Below, in pieces: positions 18,480 through 28,300 of a stretch of 64,000 nt of DNA. Position numbers and translations under genes: made by a program. The stretch spans positions 238,576 through 302,575 of the forward strand of contig NZ_JBEQWH010000001.1 in NCBI RefSeq assembly GCF_047501175.1. Reading direction: 5' to 3'. This stretch comes from Methanoprimaticola sp047501175. Lineage in GTDB: Archaea; Thermoplasmatota; Thermoplasmata; Methanomassiliicoccales; Methanomethylophilaceae. The notes beneath the pieces are model-generated. The model was not told where the DNA came from, ran no database searches, and worked only from the letters and a program-made list of their open reading frames with translations. Numbering within the stretch: position 1 is the first letter of the stretch; every line of letters begins with the position of its first letter.

Positions 18480-18984
18480 GAGGTGCACCCCAGATATGCC
18501 ATTCACTCGTCGGGGCACATAATGCACACAGAGACTGTGATGGGGTATCGTTCCGTCGCTGTCTCTTTCGACCACCATGTTGCTCTTCGTCTCGAACGAG
18601 GTCTCCATGTCCAGTGAATCCGACATCAAGATTCCATAGATGTCCAGTATCGTCTCCTCGGAGAGGATGATGGTGGAATGATTCTCATGGACGTGTTGAA
18701 GTGCTCTCCCGTACCCTGAGATCTCCGATTCGGAATGACCTTGTGGTCTGGTGTTGTCGAACACTAGGGTGGTAGCTCTTTCGGCCGCGGTCACAATCCC
18801 CTCGCGTTGGATGAAACGACCGAGTCAGCAGGGCTATGCGTTCCATGCTCTCCACGACGCTTCCTGCGAAGTTTCTCAGCATGGATGCACGTGAATTGAA
18901 CGCTTCGAGCCTGGACAAGCGGTTCACCATATCCGGTTTCATCGAGGACTCTTTGAGGAAAGAACAGTCGAAGATGTGGCCCAT
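18480..18984 (-). pseudogene. Remnant of a Fic-family protein gene
   Basis: Two minus-strand frames carry successive pieces of one protein. MGHIFDCSFLKESSMKPDMV through VESMERIALLTRS starts at 18984. After a shift near 18790 it continues as SESEISGYGRALQHVHENHS and the segment LSEETILDIYGILMSDS, which resemble the helical region before the catalytic motif of Fic/DOC proteins (AMP-transferases). The HPFxxGNGR motif is absent because the frame runs into PAP2. The gene is therefore both frameshifted and truncated. The roughly 190 bp from 18985 to 19170 holds AT-rich promoter-like sequence but no gene. Confidence 0.55.
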
Positions 18985-19154
18985 GATAGTTTGGTGGAAT
19001 TATAATGTAAAAACATCTGTAATAGTTCGCATCATTATGATAGTCAAATGATGCAGATTGAATCCAGGATGACGTCGGACCAGGGATTGTGACAATCCTT
19101 CAGGCCGATGGATCGCAACACATCCGCTGACAGTCATCCTGGAAAGAGTGGACG

Positions 19155-19172
19155 GAGCCGGTTCACCGGCTC
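19155..19172 (-). terminator. Hairpin at the end of the AhpD-like gene
   Basis: GAGCCGGT (19155-19162) and ACCGGCTC (19165-19172) form a perfect 8-bp stem with a 2-nt loop. It overlaps the stop codon of the AhpD-like gene and also contains the stop of the overlapping phosphatase frame. Confidence 0.4.
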
Positions 19173-20431
19173 ATTCGTCCCATTCCGCGAAGAGCTTGGC
19201 TATGCCCTTCTTCGCCGTGGACCAGCAGGGTACACCGCCCGTGAGGACGGCGACGTTGATGGCCTCGAGGATCTCCTCCTTGGTCGCACCGTAGTTCTTC
19301 GCGACCTTCGCCTGTGCGTAGACGCAGTCCTCGCACATCCTGACGGCCACGCAGGAGAGCGCGATGAGCCTCTTCGTCTTCTTGTCCAGGGCCCCGTCGG
19401 TGACCATGACGCGATCCATGACGTGAATGGTATCGATCAGGCCGGGGTCGAGCTCCCTTATGGCCTTGAGCGTATCGGGCGCATAGTCTCCCATGTCCCT
19501 GCACATCTGCCCGAAGGTGTCCCCTCCGCAGCATTTTCCTCCGTTGCCGGTACATTGTTCCTGAACCATGTGCCGGGGATTGACGTGCAACGTGAAATAC
19601 TCTGCCCATGCCCCGTCGGTATCGATAGGGCACCTTCCCGCCGAACACCTCGTCGACCACCGCGGCCAGCCTCTCCAGGTTCTCCTCGGAGTTCGCGGCC
19701 AGGACGGGGCTCGGTCCATCGAACACGACCGGTCCGCCGATCCCTGTGTGGCATCCTCCCGCCTCCTCCAGTATGGTCAGGGCGGCGGCGTGGTCCCAGG
19801 GGGACAGGCGTATCTCGAAGTACAGCTCCCCTGCGCCCTCCGCCATCATCGACAGCTCCAGGGCGGCGGTGCCGATGCGACGGATGTCGTTTATGTCCGG
19901 ATAGAGGATCTCGCTGACCTTGAAGCACGGCTCCGCCAGGGACTTGGTGTAGCAGCAGTAGGCGGTGCTGAGGATGGAATCCCCGAAGCCCCTGTCGGAC
20001 ACATGGATTGGCTCCCTGTCTTTCTTGGCCCCCTCTCCCCTCACGGCGCTGTACAGGGTATCGGTGAAGGGGTTCAGGACGAACCCCGCGTACGGCTTTG
20101 CATCCTTGAAGAGCGCTACCGACACCGCACACATGGGTATGCCGCGGGAGAAGTTCGCGGTGCCGTCTATGGGGTCCACGATCCAGGTCCATTCCGAATC
20201 ATGGAGGGATGCCTCGTCCCCTTCCTCGCCCATGAATGCCGACCCCGGGACGATCTTCGTCAACCTGTCCTTGAGGAACCTCTCGTTCTCTATGTCGGCG
20301 GAGGTCACCAGGTTCTCCCTGGAGCCCTTCGTCGTCACGGTGAAGGAGCGGTTCTCCCTCACCCTGCGTCCGGATTCCCTCATAACGCTCTCTATTTCGG
20401 CGAACACGTGTCCGCTGACCGCATACTTCAA
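19163..20431 (-). CDS. Inositol-monophosphatase-family protein; abnormal 3' extension
   Basis: Residues 1-260 are an inositol monophosphatase/archaeal FBPase-like enzyme. Metal and phosphate motifs are GSAFMGEEGDE, WIVDPIDGTANFSRGIPMCA and LSPWDHAAALTILEEAGG. Such enzymes hydrolyse myo-inositol-1-phosphate or fructose-1,6-bisphosphate. The start is TTG at 20431. After about residue 270 (FGGKVPYRY) the frame has no stop until 19163 and runs through the AhpD-like gene, giving Arg/His-rich sequence without family resemblance. A lost stop or a frameshift near 19600-19620 is likely; the true protein probably ends near 19600. It diverges from ppk2 with only 25 bp between starts. Confidence 0.8.
   Translation of the reverse strand: MKYAVSGHVFAEIESVMRESGRRVRENRSFTVTTKGSRENLVTSADIENERFLKDRLTKIVPGSAFMGEEGDEASLHDSEWTWIVDPIDGTANFSRGIPMCAVSVALFKDAKPYAGFVLNPFTDTLYSAVRGEGAKKDREPIHVSDRGFGDSILSTAYCCYTKSLAEPCFKVSEILYPDINDIRRIGTAALELSMMAEGAGELYFEIRLSPWDHAAALTILEEAGGCHTGIGGPVVFDGPSPVLAANSEENLERLAAVVDEVFGGKVPYRYRRGMGRVFHVARQSPAHGSGTMYRQRRKMLRRGHLRADVQGHGRLCARYAQGHKGARPRPDRYHSRHGSRHGHRRGPGQEDEEAHRALLRGRQDVRGLRLRTGEGREELRCDQGGDPRGHQRRRPHGRCTLLVHGEEGHSQALRGMGRMSR
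19171..19569 (-). CDS. AhpD-like/carboxymuconolactone decarboxylase-family protein
   Basis: A 132-residue protein starting MVQEQCTGNGGKCCGGDTFG. It has the family core: LDKKTKRLIALSCVAVRMCE, a CEDC redox pair and AKNYGATKEEILEAINVAVL. The CxxC pair is the disulfide-reductase site in AhpD-type proteins, so a peroxide-defence or thiol-disulfide role is likely. The Cys-rich N-terminus (CTGNGGKCCGG) is an unusual extra. The gene lies entirely within the 3' part of the open frame of the upstream phosphatase in another phase, which is suspicious for that gene rather than this one. Confidence 0.85.
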   Translation of the reverse strand: MVQEQCTGNGGKCCGGDTFGQMCRDMGDYAPDTLKAIRELDPGLIDTIHVMDRVMVTDGALDKKTKRLIALSCVAVRMCEDCVYAQAKVAKNYGATKEEILEAINVAVLTGGVPCWSTAKKGIAKLFAEWDE

Positions 20432-20456
20432 TTAATGCGTTCCGCCATAGCGGAGC

Positions 20457-21845
20457 ATGGCATCGGCCGTCTCGGACGAACTCGTACAGCAGCTCACATT
20501 CCTCCAGAGGAGGATAGTCGACGAAGGGAAGCAGATCCTGGTGGTCTTCGAGGGCCGCAGCGGTCGCGTCATGGGGCGTGTGATAAACGAGTTCATGAAC
20601 CTGTTGGACCCGAGGGGGATGTCGTACTTCCACTTCATCCCGGAGGACATAGACTCGCCCAGGGAGATCCTTAGCTACATCGCCCGCGGTCCCGCCAAGG
20701 GCGTGATCACGGTATACGACAGGTCCTGGTTCTCTTGGCTGGTCAACGTCGCCGACGGCAAGGGGGACGTGAGCGGGAACATAGAGACCGTCCAGTCCCT
20801 GGAGAGGTACCTCACGAACAACGGGATCATCCTGGTGAAGTTCTTCTTGAACATGTCCGACGAGGCCACGGACAACCTCGGGAAGGCCTTCGGGGCCAAG
20901 GCCAGGAAGAGCAGCACGTTCCTCACCGACGACCACATAGACCGGAAGAAGTGGAACGAGAAGCTCCTGATGCCGCTGATAGCCAAGACCGGCAGCGTCT
21001 CGTCGCCCTGGGACATCATCGACGTCAAGGACATCTACATGACCATGACCTCCGTGGTCCAGACATTCATATCCCGCGTCACGCACGTGATGGAGTTCGG
21101 GAACTACGTCGACGGTGCCAGGGTCGAGTCGTTATATCCGAATCCCAGGAAGTCCGAGGACCTCACCCTGACCGCGAAGAGCTACAAGGGCGAGCTGGAG
21201 GCGCTGTGCATCGAACTGGCACTCCTACAGGAGAGGCTCGCGGCGTCCGATAGGTCGCTGATCCTGGTATTCGAGGGATGGGACGCGGCAGGGAAGGGCG
21301 GGAGCATCAAGAGGCTGGTTCGCGCCCTGAACCCACGCGGCTATCGCGTCAGGACCACCGCCGCCCCGTCCGGCATAGAGAAGGACCATTCGTACCTCTG
21401 GAGGTTCACGTACAGCATGCCGAAGAAGGGGAACATCACGGTCTTTGACCGCTCCTGGTACGGCAGGATGATGGTGGAGCCCATAGAGGGGTTCTGTACC
21501 GATGAGGAGTACCAGCGCTCCGCCGAGGAGATACGCAGCTTCGAACGCCACATAAGCTACGCGGGAGGCATACTGATCAAGTTCTGGATGGAGATCAGCT
21601 ATGACGAGCAGCTCGCGCGCTTCAAGGCCCGTCAGGACAATCCGTACAAGCAGTGGAAGATCACGGACGAGGACTGGCGCAACAGGGAGAAGTGGGACAT
21701 CTATTCCGACCACGTCGACGCGATGATCGAGTCCACGAACACCCCGTACGCACCGTGGGTCGTCGTGGAGTCCGAGGACAAGAAGTACGGGAGGCTCAAG
21801 GTGCTCCGTACCGTGGTCGATACCCTGAAAAGGGAGCTAGAGTGA
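20457..21845 (+). CDS. Tandem-domain PPK2 (polyphosphate:AMP phosphotransferase type)
   Basis: A 462-residue protein with two PPK2 domains, the class II layout that phosphorylates AMP using polyphosphate. The C-terminal domain has the full catalytic set: Walker A FEGWDAAGKGGSIKRL and lid/Walker B FDRSWYGRMMVEPIEGF. The N-terminal copy has a degenerate P-loop (FEGRSGRVMGRVI, without GK) but retains YDRSWFSWLV, so it is probably structural. This asymmetry is usual in the class. A TATA-like TTCAATTAATG just before the start implies a leaderless transcript. It is a monocistronic unit; the next gene has its own TATA box. Confidence 0.92.
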   Translation: MASAVSDELVQQLTFLQRRIVDEGKQILVVFEGRSGRVMGRVINEFMNLLDPRGMSYFHFIPEDIDSPREILSYIARGPAKGVITVYDRSWFSWLVNVADGKGDVSGNIETVQSLERYLTNNGIILVKFFLNMSDEATDNLGKAFGAKARKSSTFLTDDHIDRKKWNEKLLMPLIAKTGSVSSPWDIIDVKDIYMTMTSVVQTFISRVTHVMEFGNYVDGARVESLYPNPRKSEDLTLTAKSYKGELEALCIELALLQERLAASDRSLILVFEGWDAAGKGGSIKRLVRALNPRGYRVRTTAAPSGIEKDHSYLWRFTYSMPKKGNITVFDRSWYGRMMVEPIEGFCTDEEYQRSAEEIRSFERHISYAGGILIKFWMEISYDEQLARFKARQDNPYKQWKITDEDWRNREKWDIYSDHVDAMIESTNTPYAPWVVVESEDKKYGRLKVLRTVVDTLKRELE

Positions 21846-21915
21846 GATATGTTCGTCAATTGACGAGAACAGCCTTCGACACGGTTATATAGCAACTCGT
21901 GATGCTAGAGCCTGA

Positions 21916-22608
21916 ATGGTGGACGAGTTCAAGCAGAAGATCGCCGGGGAGATCACGCTCTCTCCAGATCCCGGAAAGACCATCCGCAAATGGAGGGAGG
22001 AGTTCGGTCTCTCCCAGCATCAGCTGGCAGAGGCGATGGGCGTCTCCCACTCCGTTATCAGCGATTACGAGTCCGGCAGACGCAAGTCTCCCGGGGTCAA
22101 CGTCATCCGGAAGATGATCGATGCGTTCATAGAACTCGACATCCAGAACGGATCTCCTGTTATCTCCAGATACAACCCGGAATACAAGCTGGACTGCATA
22201 ATCTCCATGGAGGAGTTCGCAGGCGGGATCCCCGTCGACACCTTCATAGAGGCGGTCGACGGGAAGAACCTGAATCCCGACAGGGTCTTGGCGAAGTCCA
22301 TATTCGGTTTCACCGTGGTGGACTCGATAAAGGCCATCCTCAGCCTCGGTTCCGACGACTATCTCAAGATATACGGGTCCAACACGGAGAGGGCGCTCGT
22401 CTTCACGAACGTCCATTTCGGGCGCTCGCCGATGATCGCGGTGCGCGCGCATCCGTTGACGCCTGCCATGATAATCTACATCCAGCCGGAGATGACCGAT
22501 CCCCTGGCGATAAAGTTGGCAAGGCTGGAGGGCATACCTCTGGTGACGACGGACCTGTCGGTCGAGGAGTTCGTGAAAAGGATGGAAGCACTCAAAGAGG
22601 GGATATGA
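21916..22608 (+). CDS. XRE-type HTH regulator of the mevalonate cluster (COG1709 type)
   Basis: A 230-residue protein. Residues 22-75 are an XRE-like helix-turn-helix (TIRKWREEFGLSQHQLAEAM, then GVSHSVISDYESGRRKSPG). The rest is an alpha/beta sensor-like domain ending TTDLSVEEFVKRMEALKEGI. Archaeal COG1709 regulators with this layout are commonly encoded immediately before HMG-CoA synthase, as here, with the stop overlapping the next ATG. It probably controls isoprenoid precursor synthesis; the ligand is unknown. A TATA-like GGTTATATAGC lies near 21881-21891. Confidence 0.85.
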   Translation: MVDEFKQKIAGEITLSPDPGKTIRKWREEFGLSQHQLAEAMGVSHSVISDYESGRRKSPGVNVIRKMIDAFIELDIQNGSPVISRYNPEYKLDCIISMEEFAGGIPVDTFIEAVDGKNLNPDRVLAKSIFGFTVVDSIKAILSLGSDDYLKIYGSNTERALVFTNVHFGRSPMIAVRAHPLTPAMIIYIQPEMTDPLAIKLARLEGIPLVTTDLSVEEFVKRMEALKEGI

Positions 22609-23660
22609 TGGAAGTCGGTATCGTAAGTTACGGGGCGTATGTCCCGAGATACAGGATCAAGCCCGAGGAGATCGGGAAGATCTGGGGAGTTGACGGGAAA
22701 TCGATGGGGAAGGGTCTGTTCATCAATCAGAAGTCCGTCCCGTCGCCCGATGAAGACGTCGTGACCATAGCCACCGAGGCGGCCAGGTTCATGATGGCCC
22801 GTGTGCCCGAGGTGGACCCGAAGGACATCGGGGCGATATACGTGGGGTCGGAATCGCACCCCTATGCGGTCAAGCCCACGTCGACCATAGTCGCGGAGGC
22901 CATCGAGGCCACGCCCGCCATGACTGCCGCGGACATGGAGTTCGCATGCAAGGCGGGGACCGCAGGGATACAGGCATGCATGGGTCTCGTGGGGTCCGGC
23001 ATGGTGAAGTACGGCGTCGCGATCGGCGCGGACACGTCCCAGGGAGCTCCCGGGGACGCGCTCGAGTACTCCGCATCCGCAGGAGGGGCGGCGTATCTGA
23101 TCGGGACCGAGAAGATAATCGCGAAGATCAACAAGACCCTGTCGTTCACGACGGACACTCCCGATTTCTGGAGGAGGGAGGGACAGCCCTACCCCCTGCA
23201 CGGAGGGAGGTTCACCGGCGAGCCCGCCTACTTCAGGCACATAACGTCCGCCGCCAAGATGATGTTCGATGCGATGGGCACCAAGCCCGAGGACTACACC
23301 TATGCGGTGTTCCACCAGCCCAACGGAAAGTTCCCCACCAGGGTCGCCGCCCAGCTCGGCTTCGCCCCCGAGCAGATCGAGCTCGGACTGCTCACCCCGG
23401 AGATAGGGAACACGTACAGCGGCGCGGTCCCGCTCGGGCTCGCCAACGTCCTCGACCATGCCAAGCCCGGGGACAGGATCTTCGTGACCTCCTACGGGTC
23501 CGGAGCCGGAAGCGACTCGTTCGACATCACGGTCACCGATGCCATCGAGGATTACCAGAGGGACAACGCCCCCGTCCTGGAGAAGATCATGCAGGACCCC
23601 GTCTACCTGGATTACGCAACGTATGCGAAGTACAAGGGAAAGATCGTCATGTCGGAGTGA
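22608..23660 (+). CDS. Hydroxymethylglutaryl-CoA synthase (archaeal)
   Basis: Condenses acetoacetyl-CoA with acetyl-CoA to HMG-CoA for archaeal lipid isoprenoids. The 350-residue protein has the nucleophile Cys114 in MEFACKAGTAGIQACM, the acidic SES near 82 and the His motif YAVFHQPNGKFP near 235. Met at 22605 or 22608 can start; the latter gives MEVGIVSYGAYVPRY. Archaeal HMG-CoA synthase forms a stable complex with thiolase and a DUF35 protein, and those two genes follow immediately. All expected catalytic residues are present here, unlike in the thiolase. Confidence 0.95.
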   Translation: MEVGIVSYGAYVPRYRIKPEEIGKIWGVDGKSMGKGLFINQKSVPSPDEDVVTIATEAARFMMARVPEVDPKDIGAIYVGSESHPYAVKPTSTIVAEAIEATPAMTAADMEFACKAGTAGIQACMGLVGSGMVKYGVAIGADTSQGAPGDALEYSASAGGAAYLIGTEKIIAKINKTLSFTTDTPDFWRREGQPYPLHGGRFTGEPAYFRHITSAAKMMFDAMGTKPEDYTYAVFHQPNGKFPTRVAAQLGFAPEQIELGLLTPEIGNTYSGAVPLGLANVLDHAKPGDRIFVTSYGSGAGSDSFDITVTDAIEDYQRDNAPVLEKIMQDPVYLDYATYAKYKGKIVMSE

Positions 23661-23664
23661 TACC

Positions 23665-24834
23665 ATGAGGGAAGTAGCTGTTATCGGAACGGGAGTCACC
23701 AAGTTCGGTGAGCTTTGGAACAAGTCCTTCAGGGCACTCGGGATCGAGGCCGGCATGAAGGCCATCGAGGATGCCAACCTCGGAGGGGACGAGATCGATG
23801 CGATGTACATCGGGAACATGTCCGCCGGTCGCTTCATCAACCAGCAGCATATCGACGCTCTTATCGCGGATTACACCGGGATGGCGTCCAGGAACGTCCC
23901 CGCCATCCGTGTCGAGGCCGGAGGGGCATCCGGAGGGGTCGCGTTCAGGCAGGCGTACATGGCCGTCGCATCCGGCATAAACGACTATGTCGTGGTCGGA
24001 GGCGCGGAGAAGATGACCGACCTCGATGACCCGTCCATCAACTCCGTCCTCGACGCAACCGCCGATGCGGAGTGGGAGGCCGAGATGGGGGTCACCTTCG
24101 CGGGACTCCATGCGATGATCGCACGCAGGATGATCCACGAGGGCATCGCCACTCGCGAGGAGATAGCATCCTTCGCGGTCAACAGTCACTATCACGGTGC
24201 GCTGAACCCCAACGCGCAGTTCAGGAAGGAGATCAAGCTCGACACCGTGCTCAGGTCCGGGGCCGTCGCGGAGCCTCTTGGCGTCTTCGACTGCGCACCC
24301 ATATCCGACGGTGCGGCCGCGGTCGTGCTCTGTCCGCTGGAGAAGGCGAAGGAGCACACCGACTGCTATGCTAAGGTCTCCGCCGTCACACAGGCCAGCG
24401 ATTCCCTCGCCCTGTTCAGTAGGGGAGAGAACATAACCTCGTACCAGGCCACGGTGGTGGCCGCCCAGCAGGCGTACCAGCAGGTCGGGATCACCGCGAA
24501 GGACATCCAGGTCGCGGAGGTCCACGACAACTACACCGTGTCCGGCATAATGGCGCTCCAGGACCTCGGGTTCTTCCCCAAGGGAGAGGCCGGCAAGGCC
24601 GTCCTCGACGGACAGTGCATGCTCGGCGGAAAGATCGCGATCAACACGTCCGGAGGACTCAAGGCGAGGGGACACCCCATCGGGGCGACAGGTGTCGCGC
24701 AGGTGGCGGAGATCGCCGACCAGATGAGGAACAGGGCGGACAAGCGCCAGGTCGTCAATGCGAAGTACGGTCTCGCCCAGAACACCGGAGGCATCGGTTC
24801 CGCTGCCACCGTCACCATCATGGAGGCGATCTGA
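23665..24834 (+). CDS. Thiolase-family protein lacking the nucleophilic Cys
   Basis: A 389-residue archaeal acetoacetyl-CoA thiolase homologue (MREVAVIGTGVTKFGELWNK). In working enzymes the active-site loop reads VEAxCASGG; here it is RVEAGGASGGVAFRQ, with Gly87 at the Cys position, read directly from codons gga-ggg. The second site, usually EVHDCF, reads EVHDNYTVSG. The CoA and base motif GGLKARGHPIGATG is intact, as is the fold throughout. The gene keeps its place between HMG-CoA synthase and DUF35, so it may act as a scaffold channelling acetoacetyl-CoA, while chemistry relies on another thiolase. Alternatively it uses an unconventional mechanism. Confidence 0.85.
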   Translation: MREVAVIGTGVTKFGELWNKSFRALGIEAGMKAIEDANLGGDEIDAMYIGNMSAGRFINQQHIDALIADYTGMASRNVPAIRVEAGGASGGVAFRQAYMAVASGINDYVVVGGAEKMTDLDDPSINSVLDATADAEWEAEMGVTFAGLHAMIARRMIHEGIATREEIASFAVNSHYHGALNPNAQFRKEIKLDTVLRSGAVAEPLGVFDCAPISDGAAAVVLCPLEKAKEHTDCYAKVSAVTQASDSLALFSRGENITSYQATVVAAQQAYQQVGITAKDIQVAEVHDNYTVSGIMALQDLGFFPKGEAGKAVLDGQCMLGGKIAINTSGGLKARGHPIGATGVAQVAEIADQMRNRADKRQVVNAKYGLAQNTGGIGSAATVTIMEAI

Positions 24835-25235
24835 TGTCATCCGTCGCAAGGGAGTGGAGGGAGATCCCCGGAAGGTACAACCTGAAGGGTACGAAGTGCG
24901 AGTGCTGCGGGACGATCTACTTCCCCGCGAGGCCCTTCTGTCCGAAGTGCCGCAGGGCCAGCATAGGGAAGATCGTCGATTACGACATCTGCAGGACCGG
25001 TACCGTGTTCTCGTACTCCATCATCCACGAGGCCCCCGACTGCAACAACATGCTGAAGCCCTATGCCGTCGCCATGGTCAAGACCGACGACGGTGTCATG
25101 ATCGAGGCCCAGCTCGTCGATGTAGACCTCGAGAAGATCGAGATCGGGATGCCCGTCAGGGCGGTCCTCCGCAAGCTGGACGCCGACGGCGCCGCCGGTG
25201 TCATCCACTACGGATACAAGTTCGTCCCCCTGTGA
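24834..25235 (+). CDS. DUF35 OB-fold/zinc-ribbon acyl-CoA-binding scaffold protein
   Basis: A 133-residue protein. The N-terminal rubredoxin-like ribbon has CECCGTIYFPARPFCPKC (two CxxC pairs), followed by an OB-fold domain (GTVFSYSIIHEAP to GVIHYGYKFVPL). In archaea this protein bridges thiolase and HMG-CoA synthase and holds the shared pantetheine tunnel. The start overlaps the thiolase stop by one base (TGATG). This is the last gene of the COG1709-HMGS-thiolase-DUF35 operon. Confidence 0.93.
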   Translation: MSSVAREWREIPGRYNLKGTKCECCGTIYFPARPFCPKCRRASIGKIVDYDICRTGTVFSYSIIHEAPDCNNMLKPYAVAMVKTDDGVMIEAQLVDVDLEKIEIGMPVRAVLRKLDADGAAGVIHYGYKFVPL

Positions 25236-25242
25236 GGACGGA

Positions 25243-25302
25243 GGCCCGGGAGAGGTCCCGGGCCGGAACAATGGAAACGGTTTCCCCGGGGAGGTCCCCG
25301 GG
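25243..25302. terminator. Twin GC hairpins between convergent genes
   Basis: GGCCCGGG/CCCGGGCC (25243-25250/25257-25264) and CCCGGGG/CCCCGGG (25285-25291/25296-25302) are perfect stems between the convergent DUF35 and rad50 genes. They probably terminate or insulate both transcripts. Confidence 0.55.
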
Positions 25303-25310
25303 TTCTCCCA

Positions 25311-28300
25311 TCAATCGGTCGAGATCCTCACGGTGCTGCCGTGGTCCTTCTTGCGCTCGACTATGATCTTCCTCGGTATGCGCTCCCTCAGCAGGTCGAC
25401 GTGGGAGATCACCCCGACCATGACGTTCCCGTCGGTCAGGTCCTCGAGCACCCTTATGGCCTGCTGTAGCGAGTCCGTGTCCAGCGATCCGAACCCCTCG
25501 TCGATGAACAGCGCCTCCACCCTGGACCCTCCGGAGCCCATCTGGACGGAGTCCGAGAGGCCCAGCGCGAGGGAAAGGGCGGCCTTGAAGGACTCCCCGC
25601 CCGACAGGGACTTCACCGTGCGGGACTTGCCGGTGAAGTTGTCGAAGACATCGATGTCGAGCGTCTTCTGAGACTTCTTGTTGTTCGTGTCCCTCAGTCT
25701 GCGGAGCTCGAACCTGTCGCCCGTCATCACGGACAATCTCCTGTTGGCGTATTCCAGGACGTTGTCGAAGTACGTCTTCTGGATGTACTGCTCGAACTGC
25801 ACCTTCTCGGACGATACCAGCCTGCCGTTCGCGACGTCGCTCATCACCTTGGTGGCGGTACATTCCATCTCGTATATCCCGAGATTCTCCCAGAGGCCCT
25901 TGACATCGGCCATGGCAGCATTGTTCCTGTCAAGTCTGGTCCTGGACTCCGCGAGCCTGTTCTCGGCGGACAGCTTCCTCTCCCTTGCATGATCGACCTC
26001 GACGCTCAGGGCCTCCAGGTCGGGCCTCTCGGAGTCCCCTATCTCCTCCTTCAGTGCGGCGATCCTGTCGCTGCAGGACCTGACCAGACCGGCGTACTCC
26101 TCTATCGCGGCGTTCATCGCGGACAGGTCGAGCTTTGCGAGCTCATGGAGCCTCTCCACGGAGATCCCGTTCTTCTCGAGGAGCCTCTCCATCTCGGCCC
26201 TGTCCTGCTCGATGGCCGGCTCCATCTCCGAGATCCTCGAAAGGAGGCCGTTGCTCTTCTCCTCCAGACCTGCGAGCAGCTTCCCTTCGGAGGAGAGCCT
26301 CTCTGTGATCTCCTTCAGATCCTCTTCCGCCTTCCGGATGATGTCCCGCTTTTCGACCAGCATCCTGTTGGCGGTCTCTGCGTCGGGGTATTCCAGGGAC
26401 TTCGATACGGTATCTCTTCTCGCACTCTCGGACGCGATGGACAGGTTCAGCTTCTCGCGCTCATTCTTGAGCGATTCGATCCTCCTCTGGGATTCGGTCC
26501 TGATCGAATCGAGTTCCTTCATACGTTCCTTGAGTTCGTTATTGGCCTTCGCCTCATTGACGAGACTATTGAGAGCGATCCTTCTCTCGGATGATGCATG
26601 TTCTGCGGCGGAATACATCCGGTCGATTGCGTCCGCATGTTCCTGAGGAGTTCCATCTATGTCGGTCATGGCACACATCTGATCGATCATCGCGTCGAAG
26701 CTTCCGTTCAGCTTCGACAGTTCGGTGGCGAGCTCGGACCTTTCTTTGTCCGCCTTCTCCTTCTTCCTCTTGAGATCCTTCACCGTCTTCTCGGTGGGAG
26801 CCTCATCAGGTATGCATGCCGGTTGAGGGTGGTGTATCGCTCCGCAGACCGGACAGGGGGACCCTTCGACCAGGGATGATGCCAATATCCCGGCCTGGGA
26901 CCTCAGGAACTCGGATTCCTTGTCCTCCAGTTCGGTGGCTATGTGCATGGCGGAGGCATCGGCCTTGAGGAACTCCTCCCTCTTGGTCGAAATCGTCTTC
27001 TCGACCTCGATGCATCTGTTCGCCACATCACGCATCCCGGAGATGGATGACAGTGTGGCGTCATCTTTCTCGATGGCCTCGCGCATCATGCATATCTGGG
27101 ATTCCAGGGATGATTCGTCACGGGCCTTTCCCTGGAATTCCTCGAGTCTTTCGGAGGCCTCCTTGAACGTGACCTCATGGGCTGTGACGTCCGAATCCAT
27201 GGTCTTCAGGCATTCGACTTTCCCATCTATCCCGGCAGAGAGTTCCTGGACCTCTTCGTACAGAGGCATCGACCTCTCGATGCGGCCGCATTCCTCCAGC
27301 AGCGTCCTGGTCCCGTCGTACCTGTCCTCGGCCGCCTTCCTCTCGGCCGAAAGTCTCTCCAGGTCGACCCTCGAGGTTGTCAAGGCCTCGTCCGTCTCCG
27401 ATAGCTGCTCCCTGACCCTTGCCAGGTCCGTGACCCTCTTGTTGAGGGAGTCCTCGACGGTCAGTATGGGGGCGATGTTGTTGGCGGCATCCCTGGTCTC
27501 GGCCAGTCTCGACATCTCCTCCTTACGGGATTCGAGCCTCCTGATCTCATCCGTCCTCATGGCGAGCTCGACGAACTTCCTGTCCAGGTCCTCTCCCTTC
27601 GCGTGGTTCTTCACGGCCTTGGTGTACATGTCCTCACAGAGGGCCCTCTCCTTCTCGAACGATGTCACGATCCCGGCATCCTCCTCGATGATCTCCTCCA
27701 CGAGCTCGATGATCTCCGGTTTAGACAACCCCTCGATCGATATGTCCTCGGGGAGTTCGAACTCCTCGATCCTCCTGTCGATGTCCTCCTTCCTGCCCTC
27801 GTAGGCCCTGGACTTCTCCGACGCTATCTCGCCGAGCCTCTCCTGGATCGCCCTGAAGCGGTTCGTGTCGAACAGCTTCCTGAGTATCTCGGTGCGCTCC
27901 GCGCTGTCGGTGTCCAGGAGCTTCACGAACTCCCCTTGGGCGAGCATGGAGATCTGTCTCCATTGGTCCAGAGTCATCCCTATGATCTCGGATACCATCC
28001 TGGTGGCATCCTTCGGCTTGCTGCAGACAAGGTCGCTGTCCTCGTACAGCTCGACCGTGGGGCTCACAGAGGTCTCGCTTCCGGTCCTGGTGACCCTGCT
28101 GTATCTGGGGGTCCTCTTGATCCTGTACCTCCTTCCCTTGTGCTCGAACGTGAGGTCAACATAGGGCTTCTCATCGGTCAGGTCGCTCCTGAGGGAGTCG
28201 GAGTCCCTGCGGTCCCCGCTCGTATCTCCGTACAGCGCGAAGCTCATGGCATCGAATATCATCGTCTTCCCCGTCCCGGTGTCGCCGGTGATCAGGAAGA

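Noticed and set aside
18477..18617. UAG read-through extension of PAP2
   Set aside because: Reading the TAG as sense gives 45 more codons to TGA at 18615, but they are antisense to the Fic remnant and have no membrane or family character.
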